Shown piece by piece: positions 40,041 to 48,901 of a stretch of 53,591 nucleotides of DNA (positions are counted from its first letter, which is position 1; every line of letters begins with the position of its first letter). The DNA comes from Oscillospiraceae bacterium (GTDB lineage: Bacteria > Bacillota > Clostridia > Oscillospirales > Oscillospiraceae). Position numbers and translations under genes: made by a program. The stretch spans positions 1-53,591 of the forward strand of contig JAFTFT010000017.1 of NCBI GenBank assembly GCA_017458335.1, given 5' to 3'. The notes beneath the pieces are model-generated. The model made no database searches. It was given only the letters and a program-made list of their open reading frames with translations, and had not been told where the DNA came from.

Positions 40041-40060
40041 GAAAATTCATGATTCGCGAC

Positions 40061-40089
40061 TTGACTCAGACCCTTATCGCACGTAGAAT
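40061..40089 (+). promoter_or_regulatory. Promoter of the ABC exporter gene
   Basis: TTGACT (40061-40066), a 17-base spacer and TAGAAT (40084-40089). Confidence 0.75.
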
Positions 40090-40160
40090 AATCCTGTTTC
40101 AACCAAAAAAGAAAGAAATACGATCGCGGAAACGACGCGAGAAAGAAAGGCGGCGATCCT

Positions 40161-42017
40161 GTGCCACCTCCGACACGCGGCCTGGGGCCGAGAGGCTTCC
40201 TCACCGACGAGGAAAAACAGAATATGCCCGAGGTAAACGGCGCTCTGATCCGGCGGATCCTGTCCTACCTGCTGCTTTACCGGCTGCAGTTTCTCCTGGT
40301 GTTTGTGACGATCCTGGTGTCGGCGGTGCTCGGGCTGCTCCCGAGCATCATCACGGGCCGGATCGTGGATGAGGCGCTGGTGGGGAAGAACATGGCGCTG
40401 CTGATCCGGCTGCTGATCCTGGCGTTTGTGACGCTCTCGGCCTCCCAGGTGATCTCGGTCCTTGAAAGCTATATCAACTCCTGGATCTCCCAGCGGATCA
40501 TCTTCGACATGAAGAACCAGATGTATGACCATCTGCAGCATATGCCGCATGCCTTCTTTACCTCGGAGAAGCAGGGCGACATCATCACCCGCATGAACAC
40601 CGACATCAGCGGCGTCAGCACCGTGATCTCGGGGACGCTCTCCAACGTGGTCTCCAACATCGCGACCGTCGTCACAAGCCTGGTGGCGCTGTTTACCATG
40701 AGCTGGCAGCTGGCGCTGGTGGGGATCGTGGTGATTCCGCTGCTGATCCTGCCGACGAAAAAGGTCGGGAAAAAGCGCTATGCGCTGCTCACCGACAGCC
40801 AGGCGAAGAATGACGAGATGAACCAGCTCATCAACGAGACGCTTTCCGTCTCCGGGTCGCTGCTGGTGAAGCTCTTTACCCGGGAAAAGCGGGAGTATGA
40901 GCGCTTCGTGGAGGTCAATGAGGAAGTCACACGGCTGAGCCTGAAGGAACAGCAGAGCGGCCGTTGGTTCCGCGTGGTGATGGGGCTGTTTACCCAGCTT
41001 GGCCCGCTGCTCATTTACTTTGCGGGCGGATACTTCATCATCACCCGCGCCGATCCTGCTCTCACGGTCGGTACCATCACGGCCACGGTGTCCCTGGTGA
41101 ACCGGCTGTACCGCCCGGTGGAGTCGCTGCTGAACATCCATGTGGACTTCACGCGGTCGCTGGCCCTGTTTACCAGGATCTTTGACTATTTTGACATGGA
41201 AAACCCCATCCGCTCCCCGGAAAACGGCGCGACACCCGATGTGACGGATGGGGACATCGTCTATGATCATGTGGCCTTCTCCTATGACCCGGAAAAGCCG
41301 CTGCTCACGGATATCAGCTTTACGGTGCCGGCCGGGAAGATGTATGCGATTGTGGGGCCCAGCGGATCCGGTAAATCCACGATCGTGAATCTGATCCCGC
41401 GGCTTTACGATGTGCTGGGCGGCAGCGTGAAGATCGCCGGTGTGGACGTGCGGGACTTTGATCTGACGTATCTGCGCTCCCAGATCGGCGTCGTAACCCA
41501 GGACAGCTACCTGTTCAACGGAACGATCCGGGAGAACCTGCTCTATGCAAAGGAGAATGCCACCCAGGAAGAGCTGGACGCGGCCTGCTATATCGCGAAT
41601 CTCAATGACTTTATCAGCAGCCAGCCGGACGGCTATGAAACCGTGGTCGGAAACCGGGGCCTGAAGCTCTCCGGCGGGGAGAAGCAGCGTCTGAGCATCG
41701 CCCGCGTGATCCTGAAGGATCCGAAGATCCTGATTCTGGATGAGGCGACATCGGCGCTGGACTCCATCACCGAAAACGCGATCCAGGAAGCCCTGGAGGC
41801 CCTGATGGAGGGACGGACCAGCATCGTCATTGCGCACCGGCTTTCCACCATCCTGAAAGCGGATCAGATCCTCGTGGTCAAAGACGGAACCATCACCGAG
41901 CAGGGCAGTCATGAGGAACTGCTGGCGCAGGGCGGAACCTACCGGGAGCTCTATGAGACCCAGTTCCGGAAGATTCTGGAAATCGAGGGAGAGAAAGACG
42001 CTGACGGCCGGAACTGA
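40161..42017 (+). CDS. ABC exporter half-transporter (fused membrane and ATPase domains)
   Basis: A 618-residue type IV ABC exporter subunit. Six membrane helices (about 30-320) come first, then the ATPase domain: Walker A GPSGSGKST, the Q-loop VVTQDSYLFNGTIRENL, signature LSGGEKQR, Walker B ILILDEATSALD and H-loop IAHRLS. The GTG at 40161 is preferred over the ATG at 40224, because the extra N-terminus (GPRGFLTDEEKQNMP) resembles that of Firmicutes homologues and a GGCGG-like site precedes it. It is alone, so it would work as a homodimer. The cargo is unknown. Confidence 0.93.
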   Translation: MPPPTRGLGPRGFLTDEEKQNMPEVNGALIRRILSYLLLYRLQFLLVFVTILVSAVLGLLPSIITGRIVDEALVGKNMALLIRLLILAFVTLSASQVISVLESYINSWISQRIIFDMKNQMYDHLQHMPHAFFTSEKQGDIITRMNTDISGVSTVISGTLSNVVSNIATVVTSLVALFTMSWQLALVGIVVIPLLILPTKKVGKKRYALLTDSQAKNDEMNQLINETLSVSGSLLVKLFTREKREYERFVEVNEEVTRLSLKEQQSGRWFRVVMGLFTQLGPLLIYFAGGYFIITRADPALTVGTITATVSLVNRLYRPVESLLNIHVDFTRSLALFTRIFDYFDMENPIRSPENGATPDVTDGDIVYDHVAFSYDPEKPLLTDISFTVPAGKMYAIVGPSGSGKSTIVNLIPRLYDVLGGSVKIAGVDVRDFDLTYLRSQIGVVTQDSYLFNGTIRENLLYAKENATQEELDAACYIANLNDFISSQPDGYETVVGNRGLKLSGGEKQRLSIARVILKDPKILILDEATSALDSITENAIQEALEALMEGRTSIVIAHRLSTILKADQILVVKDGTITEQGSHEELLAQGGTYRELYETQFRKILEIEGEKDADGRN

Positions 42018-42033
42018 GGCCGATCAGACAAGA

Positions 42034-42068
42034 AAAGATGGAGTACCGAACGTTTCGGTACTCCATCT
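42034..42068. terminator. Bidirectional terminator between convergent genes
   Basis: AGATGGAGTACCGAA pairs perfectly with its complement around CGT. The leftward tail is TTTTCTT. It is shared by the ABC exporter and the aminotransferase. Confidence 0.8.
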
Positions 42069-42119
42069 GATTATTTCTGCCGAATGTTTCGGCCGTGGTG
42101 AAGCATTGCCGGGAGAGTT

Positions 42120-43316
42120 TTAGGCCTTCATCATCTCCGCGCAGGCCTCGCCGAGAATCTTGACGCCCTTCTCGATGGCCTCGTCGGTGGAGTTGGAATA
42201 GTTGACGCGGAAGCTCGAGACATTGCGCTGGTACTCATAGAACGGATCGCCCGGGCAGATCGCAACGCCCTTCTCCAGAGCCTTGTAATAAAGCTGCAGC
42301 GAGGAGAGACCATTGGGAAGCGTGACCCAGAGGAACATGCCGCCCTCGGTGGGGGTCATCTCACAGCCTTCCGGCAGATACTTCTTCAGGCATTCGACCA
42401 TGAGGTCGGACTTGGCCTTGTAGAGGGCCTTGATCTTGGAGATATGCTCGTCAACGTCGTTGTCGGCGAGGTACTGGGCCAGGACCATCTGGCTGAAGAT
42501 GTTGGTGTGCAGGTCGGCAGTGGACTTGTAGTTGAGAAGCTTGGCCTTCAGCTCCTTGTTGCGCACGCAGATCCAGCCGATGCGCATGCCCGGCGTGACG
42601 ATCTTGGAGAAGGTGCCCAGCATGCAGCACTGCTCGCCCAGCTCTTTGCCGAAGCTGTCGGTGGCGGTGCCGGCGAAGCGGATCTCACGGTAGGGGTTGT
42701 CCTCAAGGAGGAGAACATTGCTGTTTTTGATGATCTCGACAACCTTGTCGTGGACTTCCTGAGAATAGCTCAGGCCGGTGGGGTTCTGGAAGTTGGGGAT
42801 GACATAGATGAACTTGGCGTCCGGATGGTTCTTGATCGTCTCGGCAAGCTCGCCGCAGTCGATGCCGTCGGGGTTCATGGTGACGGTAAGGACCTTCGGG
42901 TCAAACACATGGAAGGACTGCAGCGCCACCAGATAGGTCGGGTCTTCCACGATGACCTCGTCACCGGGGTTGATCATCGCAGCGCCGATCATGGCGAGGG
43001 CCTGCTGAGAGCCGTTGGTGACGATGATATCGTCAGGGCTCACATCATTCACGCCCATGGTCTCATAACGCTTGGCAATCCACTGACGCAGCGCGGGCCA
43101 GCCCTGGGTGGAGCTGTACTGCAGAGCAGTGACGCCGCTCTGTTCCAGAACCTTCTTTGTGGCAGCTTCCATTTCCGGAATGGGGAAGGAAACGGGGTTG
43201 GGAAGACCGCCGGCAAAGGAGATAATGTCGGGGGAAGCCGCTGCGGCCAGGATGGAGGCCGTAAACTCGCCCTGGAAATCGGGTTTCATAATTCTGTCAG
43301 AAAGTTTCAGCTGCAT
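42120..43316 (-). CDS. PLP-dependent aminotransferase, class I/II (2-aminoadipate/LysN-like)
   Basis: A 398-residue fold-type I aminotransferase. Marks are ISFAGGLPNPVSFPI, LQYSSTQGWPALRQWIA, NGSQQALAMIGAAMINPGDEV, the PLP region YVIPNFQNPTGLS and LLEDNPYREIRF, and the Schiff-base Lys in GTFSKIVTPGMRIGW. The overall pattern fits the branch with 2-aminoadipate or aromatic/branched-chain aminotransferases and the enzyme half of MocR regulators, but there is no DNA-binding domain. The ribosome site AAGGAGATAGG precedes the start. It is monocistronic, so the amino donor and acceptor are not fixed by context. Confidence 0.92.
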   Translation of the reverse strand: MQLKLSDRIMKPDFQGEFTASILAAAASPDIISFAGGLPNPVSFPIPEMEAATKKVLEQSGVTALQYSSTQGWPALRQWIAKRYETMGVNDVSPDDIIVTNGSQQALAMIGAAMINPGDEVIVEDPTYLVALQSFHVFDPKVLTVTMNPDGIDCGELAETIKNHPDAKFIYVIPNFQNPTGLSYSQEVHDKVVEIIKNSNVLLLEDNPYREIRFAGTATDSFGKELGEQCCMLGTFSKIVTPGMRIGWICVRNKELKAKLLNYKSTADLHTNIFSQMVLAQYLADNDVDEHISKIKALYKAKSDLMVECLKKYLPEGCEMTPTEGGMFLWVTLPNGLSSLQLYYKALEKGVAICPGDPFYEYQRNVSSFRVNYSNSTDEAIEKGVKILGEACAEMMKA

Positions 43317-43442
43317 AATCCTATCTCCTTATTGATTGTACGTTTTCTCCTGCACTTCGCTGTGGTAGCGAAGGAAAGAAGTGATTGTTATCATAGCAAA
43401 AAAGCGGAAAAAAATCCATTGACAGATTGGAAATAATCGAAG

Positions 43443-43471
43443 TGGCAAATGGCATCCGAATATGGTATAAT
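43443..43471 (+). promoter_or_regulatory. Promoter of the C_GCAxxG_C_C gene
   Basis: TGGCAA, a 17-base spacer and a perfect TATAAT (43466-43471), 59 bases before the start. Confidence 0.6.
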
Positions 43472-43530
43472 TCATAAAAATTCATTCAACACCACGGAAT
43501 ACAGGCAAAAGAATACGGGAGGACGAAACC

Positions 43531-43899
43531 ATGACAGTACGGGAAAAGGCACTCAGCCTGCATGCACAGGGATATAACTGCGCCCAGTCGGTCCTGATGG
43601 CAGAAGAGGCTTTCAGCGGCCTGGAGGAGAAGCGGGCGGCGGATGTGGCGGTCGGCTTCGGGGGCGGAGCGCGGTGCGGAGAGCTCTGCGGCGCGATCTC
43701 TGGGGCAATCATGACAGCGGGGATGCATTATGGGGCGGAGAACCGCCCGAAGGCGGATGCATTTGACCGCGCGCTGACGGCGGCGTTCCGGGAAAAATTC
43801 GGTGCGCTGCGCTGTGCCGATCTGAAGGCGGCAAGAATTCCCTGCGACGATCTGATCGCTTTCGCAGCGGAAAAGACGGAGGAACTGCTGACGGAATAA
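43531..43899 (+). CDS. C_GCAxxG_C_C family protein (redox-type, membrane-free)
   Basis: A 122-residue member of the C_GCAxxG_C_C family (TIGR01909). The named cysteines are visible: YNCAQSVL, GGGARCGELCGAISGAIM and the late C of LRCADL plus IPCDDLI. The family is thought to bind a metal or take part in redox chemistry; its true role is not settled. ACGGGAGGACGAAACC precedes the start. It is a lone gene, divergent from the aminotransferase. Confidence 0.93.
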   Translation: MTVREKALSLHAQGYNCAQSVLMAEEAFSGLEEKRAADVAVGFGGGARCGELCGAISGAIMTAGMHYGAENRPKADAFDRALTAAFREKFGALRCADLKAARIPCDDLIAFAAEKTEELLTE

Positions 43900-43971
43900 G
43901 CCAAAACGCCCGAAGGGGGTATGGCATCGCCGTGCGGAGACCGGGCGGCCGGATGTGCCGGTTGAACCGTC

Positions 43972-44016
43972 AGAAAAACGCAGCAGGGCTGCCCATCACG
44001 GGGCAGCCCTGCTGCA
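43972..44016 (-). terminator. Terminator of the potassium channel gene
   Basis: A perfect 15-bp stem (GCAGCAGGGCTGCCC, 6-base loop). The leftward tail is GTTTTTCTG. Confidence 0.85.
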
Positions 44017-44043
44017 TTTCCGAACCCGGTTCACAAGGAGCGG

Positions 44044-45567
44044 TCACAGCTCCAGCTTTCCCAGCAGCTCCCAGGCGAAGTCATCTTTTTTCTTCTCCGC
44101 TGCGGAGAGTTCCTCGAAGGGGACCAGAAGCGGGTGAAGGCGCAGGGCGTTGTCGCGAACCAGGGCGTAGCTCCAGTTGCACATCTGGGAAAAGCGCATC
44201 CAGCGCCGATGCTCCATCTCCTGAAACAGCGTCTCCCGTTCGGGATAGAGCTCCCGGTAGCGGGCGTAGGCCCGGCGGCAGTCAGCTTCGGTGAGTGCGG
44301 TGAGACTGTCGTCGTCCAGCAGATAGCGGACTTTCACCAGCAGGTGGTCCGCCGCGGCGATGTTGGACTGGCGGTGGAAGGCACTCAGGTCGCTCCAGGC
44401 TGTCGGGTGTTCGGACCCGGCGTTATAGAGATCGTTCATCAGAACGGCCTGCCGGTTGACGGCGTCTTTGAGGACAAATTCCGGCGTCAGGATCTCCTCC
44501 CGGCCGCCAAAGGACTTCACACCCGGGACCGGCTCCGAGAGACGGACGTGGACCCGGCCGGGATGGACGTACCAGCGCTTCAGCAGCTCAAGCTGGGAGA
44601 GATTCTCCGCATCACTGTCGGCGCAGAGAATGATCCGATCCGCCTGCCGGATGAGTTCGGGAGCGGCTATCCAGTCTTCCGCGTGAAAGAGAATCCGGTC
44701 GTCAGGGACTTCCTCCTTGGACAGGGCACTGCAAAGCTCATGGTGCAGTATCTGAAACTGCGCCGTGTCCCGGAAGACATGGTACCGGACATAGCGGCCG
44801 GGCTGAAAGACGTTGGTCAGCAGCGCCCGTTCGAGCAGCGCGCTGCCAAAGCTTCCGCAGCCGATCAGGACAACCTCCGATTCCTCCCGGGTCAGCGGAT
44901 GCGTCTGCCAGTAGAAGCGGCTCAGCGCGTCCTCCCGCTGAAAGAGGTGCAGGTTCCGCGGGATGCCCTCCGCGTCCGCTTCGGACAGACAGTAGACAGG
45001 GAAGCCGGTCTGCGCCGCTTTCAGCGCCGCAGAATAATTTCGCCAGGGATCTTTGCCCATGAAGAAGCAGGTAATGCTCTCCTGCCCGCAGAACTTGTCG
45101 AGGAACAGCTCCGGCGGGATCTGCATCCGGACGGCCTCGACGCCGCTCTCCTCACCGGACAGAAAGAGAATGACGCCGTTGGGGACCTCCTGCCGGATCG
45201 CGGCTGCCAGCGCTGCGGAATCCGCGTTCTCTTCATCGAAGATGTACCAGGGCCTGCGCCGCCGGCTCACAAGGCGGAGCTGGGGGATCAGGCGGCTTCC
45301 GATGACGCGCAGCCCGATCCCGATCAGGGCGGTCAGAATCCCGATGCTGCAGAGGGCGAAGACAATGCCGATCAGCTTGCCGCCTGCCGTGACGGGCGTG
45401 ACGTCGCCGTAGCCGACCGTGGTCATCGTGACAAGAGAATACCAGACCGTGTCCCAGATGCTGCCGAAACCGGCATTTCCGGCTGCCTTCTCCATATGGT
45501 ACAGCAGACCGAGCAGCATCGCGTAGAGCGCAGCTGCGCCGATCAGGATTTTGGTGTTTTTCTTCAT
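44044..45567 (-). CDS. Two-TM potassium channel with Rossmann domain and C-terminal RyR domain
   Basis: A 507-residue protein. The N-terminus has helix 1 (about 6-24), a pore loop with the selectivity filter TMTTVGYGDVTP (filter at 50-55), and helix 2 (about 65-90). Two soluble parts follow: a first alpha/beta stretch (VPNGVILFLSGEESG) and a TrkA_N-like Rossmann domain (VVLIGCGSFGSALLERALL). The last 55 residues (HRRWMRFSQMCNWSYALVRD.. LHPLLVPFEELSAAEKKKDD) match the RyR domain known from ryanodine receptors, where the consensus is W-x-Y-G-x-x-R-D then HP-x-LVPYDEL. The start at 45567 is the ATG with AAGGTGAT before it. The trigger ligand is unknown. Confidence 0.88.
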   Translation of the reverse strand: MKKNTKILIGAAALYAMLLGLLYHMEKAAGNAGFGSIWDTVWYSLVTMTTVGYGDVTPVTAGGKLIGIVFALCSIGILTALIGIGLRVIGSRLIPQLRLVSRRRRPWYIFDEENADSAALAAAIRQEVPNGVILFLSGEESGVEAVRMQIPPELFLDKFCGQESITCFFMGKDPWRNYSAALKAAQTGFPVYCLSEADAEGIPRNLHLFQREDALSRFYWQTHPLTREESEVVLIGCGSFGSALLERALLTNVFQPGRYVRYHVFRDTAQFQILHHELCSALSKEEVPDDRILFHAEDWIAAPELIRQADRIILCADSDAENLSQLELLKRWYVHPGRVHVRLSEPVPGVKSFGGREEILTPEFVLKDAVNRQAVLMNDLYNAGSEHPTAWSDLSAFHRQSNIAAADHLLVKVRYLLDDDSLTALTEADCRRAYARYRELYPERETLFQEMEHRRWMRFSQMCNWSYALVRDNALRLHPLLVPFEELSAAEKKKDDFAWELLGKLEL

Positions 45568-45618
45568 GGCATCACCTTGTGAATCTCTGTTCCGCCCGGG
45601 ACGACGGCCGCCGCGGAG

Positions 45619-45694
45619 GAAGACACTTGAAGACGGGAGCACATATCACGGACTAAAGTGTCTTCACTATACTTCATCCCCGGGACAAAGTCAA
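45619..45694 (-). promoter_or_regulatory. Promoter and leader hairpin of the potassium channel gene
   Basis: Read leftward: TTGACT (45694-45689), a 17-base spacer and TATAGT (45671-45666). Just after it a 10-bp inverted repeat (GAAGACACTT, AAGTGTCTTC) with a 27-base loop lies in the leader at 45619-45665. Confidence 0.65.
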
Positions 45695-45732
45695 TTGTCG
45701 GTGCGTAAGCGTCGCGCGGAGAGATTGCAAAA

Positions 45733-45780
45733 TGCAAGAAAAGCCTCCCCCAGGTCAAGAAAACGTCCCGGAGGAGGCAA
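45733..45780 (-). terminator. Terminator of the truncated hydroxyacid dehydrogenase
   Basis: Read leftward, GCCTCC and GGAGGC pair around a long middle, followed by TTTTCTTG. It would have ended the original sugar-acid operon. Confidence 0.55.
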
Positions 45781-45793
45781 GATAGAACAGGCT

Positions 45794-46133
45794 TTATTTT
45801 TTGTAGCCGGTGGCAAAATCCACGACGTTTCTGAGCTCTTTTCCGCTCAGATAGGCCGAGAGGTTCTGCGCACAGATTTCGACGATCCGCTCGAAGGTTT
45901 CCGGAAGATGATGGCCGCCCGAGATGTGCGGTGTTATCATTAGGTTCTCAAGCTCCCAGAGGGGACTGTCGGAAGGAAGGGGTTCAAATTCGGTCACATC
46001 GATGCCCGCTGCAGCGATCTTCCGATCATGAAGCACCTGATACAGCACATCGGAAGCAACGGCGTTGCCGCGGCCGCAGTTGATGAAGATGGCGCTGTCC
46101 TTCATCCGGTCGAAGATTTCCACAGTATAGATA
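45794..46133 (-). pseudogene. D-2-hydroxyacid dehydrogenase, C-terminal fragment cut by an IS
   Basis: About 113 codons of the C-terminal half of an NAD-dependent 2-hydroxyacid dehydrogenase remain. Present are FDRMKDSAIFINCGRGNAV (with the conserved Arg), IAAAGIDVTEFEPLP (with the Glu) and NLMITPHISGGH (with the catalytic His). The N-terminal half with the NAD motif is absent. Sequence like an IS end (GGGCCTACTGAAAAACG) begins at about 46134, and no N-terminal piece is found beyond the IS. It lies downstream of the sugar-acid genes in the same direction, so it was probably the last gene of that operon. Confidence 0.85.
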
Positions 46134-47107
46134 GGGCCTACTGAAAAACGAAATTTAGAACGAAATAGTTCTAAATAATGTGTAAATGTTTCACTTTTTG
46201 ACAGGAAATGCACACAAATTGTTCTATATATGGTATAATGAAATCAGCCAAAATCTCTGCAGTCATCCAAGACTCAGTCACTATGGGATGGTTTCATGTA
46301 TCGGAAGATCAATCAAGAACAGCAGACAATAGAAGATTTCTTTCTTCCCTTCGGCGGGAAGCTTGATGCCAAAACAGATGGGTCAAGCTTGCAGCGATTA
46401 CACCGTGGGATCGGATAGAAGAATACTACCTTCAAACCATGTCACAGGAAACATGAAGAGGGGAAATTTCAGCCAGGATAGCCTTTGGAGCAATCAGTTT
46501 GAGGCAGTCTGAGCGATTAAGCGACGAAGACACTGTCCGGTACATCCAGGAGAACCCATACGTTCAGTACTATCTGGGTTTGCATGAATTTCACATGGAG
46601 CCTCTCTTTGATCCCTCCATGATGGTACATTTCCGAAAACGCTTCCCAATTGAGTTCATTGCGAAGGTGAATGAGTACATCTGCACCGGCAAATGGCCAG
46701 AGGACATACGGAAAGTAGATCGGAATGATGATGAACCAGGTAAAGGAAGTGGAGGCAGCGGCTCCGAAACGAGTTCGGTAGAAGCAAACACAGCTCCAAA
46801 CAGTGGAACCTTAATCATGGATGCAACCGTAGCGGGTGCAGATATCAAGTATCCAACAGATATTGACCTGCTCAATCAGTGCCGAGAGCACCTGGAAACT
46901 GCTATTGATCTCTTATGGCCATATGTTTTTCACGAGCAGCACAAGTATCCGTATAACAGGAAGAAAGCTCGACAGTCGTTTCTCAACATCTCGAAATCCA
47001 AAAAGTGGACCGCGAAAAAGCTTCATACTGGAATTGGACAGCAGCTTTTGTATGATTTCTTTGAAAATGTCTGGCGCAGCTACCGTGAAAACCGGAATAT
47101 CATATGA
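46134..47107 (+). mobile_element. Remnant of an IS5/IS1182-like insertion sequence
   Basis: The left end is probably at 46134, where sequence resembling an IS1182-type terminal repeat begins (GGGCCTACTGAAAAACG). About 160 bases later comes a transposase frame. No right-hand inverted copy of this end is present, so the right part was deleted. The region is clearly richer in A and T than its neighbours. Confidence 0.75.
46296..47107 (+). pseudogene. Decayed IS5/IS1182-family transposase (DUF772 N-terminal part)
   Basis: The frame opens MYRKINQEQQTIEDFFLPFG and matches transposases of the DUF772 group. Three lesions are visible. A one-base loss in the A-run near 46371-46375 shifts the frame, which then continues as RWVKLAAITPWDRIEEYY. 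A TGA lies in that frame at 46454-46456. The protein ends after QQLLYDFFENVWRSYRE, so the catalytic C-terminal half is missing. The middle (YIQENPYVQYYLGLHEF, DPSMMVHFRKRF) is well kept. It cannot be an active transposase. Confidence 0.85.
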
Positions 47108-47110
47108 AAG

Positions 47111-47152
47111 ATCGTGGAAGGGCACCGGCAAACGACGGTGCCCTTCCACGAT
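47111..47152. terminator. Perfect 17-bp hairpin beside the IS remnant
   Basis: ATCGTGGAAGGGCACCG and its exact complement with an 8-base loop, 3 bases after the transposase stop and 31 bases past the kinase stop. It lacks a long T-run on either strand. It could end the kinase transcript. Confidence 0.6.
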
Positions 47153-47183
47153 TACTTAATACAGAATCAATGACTCAAGCCGA

Positions 47184-48209
47184 TCAGCGCTGTACTCTTC
47201 CGGAGGCGTTGCCGCCGACCAGTGCCAGTACTTCCTTCTCAGAGCACAGGTTGAAGTCGTACTCTGTCGCCTGCTTCAGGCAGCTTGCAGCCACCGCAAA
47301 CTCGATCTGCTGCTGAGGATCGTCCGGCCACTTGCGCATGGCATGGATCAGACCGCCGCCGAAGGAGTCGCCGCCGCCCACGCGGTCAACGAGATGGATC
47401 AGGTAGTTTCTGGCAAAGTAGGCCTGGCCGTCCACATACAGCATGCCGCTCCAGTTGTTCTCGGAGGCGGAAATGCTGCCGCGCAGGGTGATGGCAACGG
47501 CCTTAAACTGGAAACGATCGGTCAACTGCTTTGCAACAGAGACATAGCCGTCCCGGTCCAACTTTCCGGAGTTGATATCCGTGTTCTCCGCCTCGATGCC
47601 GAACACATCCTTTGCATCCTCTTCGTTGGCAATGCAGACATCCACATAGGGCATCAGCTTGCCCATGACTTCACCGGCCTTTTCGCGGCTCCAGAGCTTC
47701 CCGCGGTAGTTGAGATCGCAGGAGACCGTAATGCCTTTGGCCTTGGCCGCCTTGCAGGCGTCCAGGCAGACTTCGGGCATCTCGCCGCCAAGCGCAGGTG
47801 TAATGCCGGTGAAGTGGAACCAGTCGACGTCTGTGAAGATCTCATCCCAGTTGAACTCATCCCGCTTTGCCAGCGCGATGGAGGAGCCCGCGCGGTCATA
47901 GATTACCTTGCTGCCGCGCTGGGAGGCGCCCTTCTCGCAGAAGTAGATGCCCAGACGGGGACCGCCGACCTGCATAAGGGAAGTGTCCACACCGTAACGG
48001 CGAAGTGCGTTGATGGCATTCTGACCGATCTCGTTGTCGGGCACTTTGGAGACATAGGCGACGTCGTTTTTGTAGTTGGCCAGGGAGACCGCGACGTTTG
48101 CCTCACCGCCGGCGTAGGTGGCCTCAAAAACCGTGGTCTGAACAAAGCGCTGATATCCGGGGGGATTCAGACGCATCATGATTTCACCGAACGTAATTAC
48201 TTTTTTCAT
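47184..48209 (-). CDS. 2-keto-3-deoxy-sugar-acid kinase (PfkB family)
   Basis: A 341-residue ribokinase/PfkB kinase that phosphorylates 2-keto-3-deoxygluconate or -galactonate. Marks are VITFGEIMMRLNPPG at the start, AGGEANVAVSLANY for the sugar, and the C-terminal DRVGGGDSFGGGLIHAM with the catalytic Asp. The start at 48209 has GGGAGG 9 bases before it. It follows the aldolase by 18 bases and the dehydratase by two genes. KDGal kinase is therefore the best guess if the dehydratase acts on galactonate. Confidence 0.9.
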   Translation of the reverse strand: MKKVITFGEIMMRLNPPGYQRFVQTTVFEATYAGGEANVAVSLANYKNDVAYVSKVPDNEIGQNAINALRRYGVDTSLMQVGGPRLGIYFCEKGASQRGSKVIYDRAGSSIALAKRDEFNWDEIFTDVDWFHFTGITPALGGEMPEVCLDACKAAKAKGITVSCDLNYRGKLWSREKAGEVMGKLMPYVDVCIANEEDAKDVFGIEAENTDINSGKLDRDGYVSVAKQLTDRFQFKAVAITLRGSISASENNWSGMLYVDGQAYFARNYLIHLVDRVGGGDSFGGGLIHAMRKWPDDPQQQIEFAVAASCLKQATEYDFNLCSEKEVLALVGGNASGRVQR

Positions 48210-48227
48210 ACAATCCATCCTCCCTGA

Positions 48228-48887
48228 TCACTTTCCAAACTCTTCGACGACCTGGACCAGCTGCTTTGCCACTTCGGTGATCTTATCGAATTCGCCGTTC
48301 TCGATCCACTTCTTGTTTGCGAGATTGCCGCCGATGCCGGCACCGCAGGCGCCTGCTTCCAGGTATTCCTTCAGATTCTTCTCATTGATGCCGCCCACGG
48401 CAGTCATTTTGATATGACTGAGCGGTGCACGGATGGCTTTCAGATAGCCGGGACCCATGGAGCCGAGGGGGAATACTTTCACATAGTCCGCACCGGCATT
48501 ATGGGCGGTTTTGATCTCGCTGGGCGTGAGTGCACCCGGCATGGAAACCAGACCCAGTTCTCTGGTGCGTTTGATGACGGCGACATCCGTGTCCGGGGAA
48601 ATGATGAAGGCGCCGCCTGCCTTTGCAGTAAGTTCGACCAGTTCCGGCGAAGTGACAGTGCCTGCCCCGACGAACATTCTGCCTTCATACTCCTTTGCCA
48701 GAGCACCGATGGTGTCGGCGGTAGCCTGCCAGGTCTCCGGCTTTTTCTGGTCATAGGTAACTTCCATCAGTCTGATCCCGCCGGCATACAGCGCCTCGGC
48801 AACCGCAAAGCACTGTTTGGGATCCGCACCGCGGACAATCGCTATGATCTTATACTGGTCAACGTACTGCAGAACCTGTTCTCTCAT
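48228..48887 (-). CDS. KDPG/KDPGal aldolase (Eda/DgoA-like)
   Basis: A 219-residue class I aldolase that splits 2-keto-3-deoxy-6-phosphogluconate or -galactonate into pyruvate and glyceraldehyde-3-phosphate. Marks are IAIVRGADP, the Glu of LMEVTYDQK, FVGAGTV, FIISPDTD (commonly FIVSP) and the Schiff-base Lys in ADYVKVFPLGSMG, then VGGINEKNL. The ATG at 48887 with AAGGAGG upstream is the likely start. It lies between the dehydratase (14 bases) and the kinase (18 bases). Confidence 0.93.
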   Translation of the reverse strand: MREQVLQYVDQYKIIAIVRGADPKQCFAVAEALYAGGIRLMEVTYDQKKPETWQATADTIGALAKEYEGRMFVGAGTVTSPELVELTAKAGGAFIISPDTDVAVIKRTRELGLVSMPGALTPSEIKTAHNAGADYVKVFPLGSMGPGYLKAIRAPLSHIKMTAVGGINEKNLKEYLEAGACGAGIGGNLANKKWIENGEFDKITEVAKQLVQVVEEFGK

Positions 48888-48901
48888 AATGATCTCCTCC
48901 T

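Noticed and set aside
40074-41912. A 612-codon open frame on the minus strand
   Set aside because: It lies entirely antisense to the ABC exporter, which has all its motifs. Its composition (many Arg, His, Gln, Asp) is typical of a shadow frame in GC-rich DNA.
46499-47107. An apparently intact 202-codon frame in the IS region
   Set aside because: Its start is internal; homologous codons continue upstream across a TGA and a frameshift, so it is part of a broken transposase.
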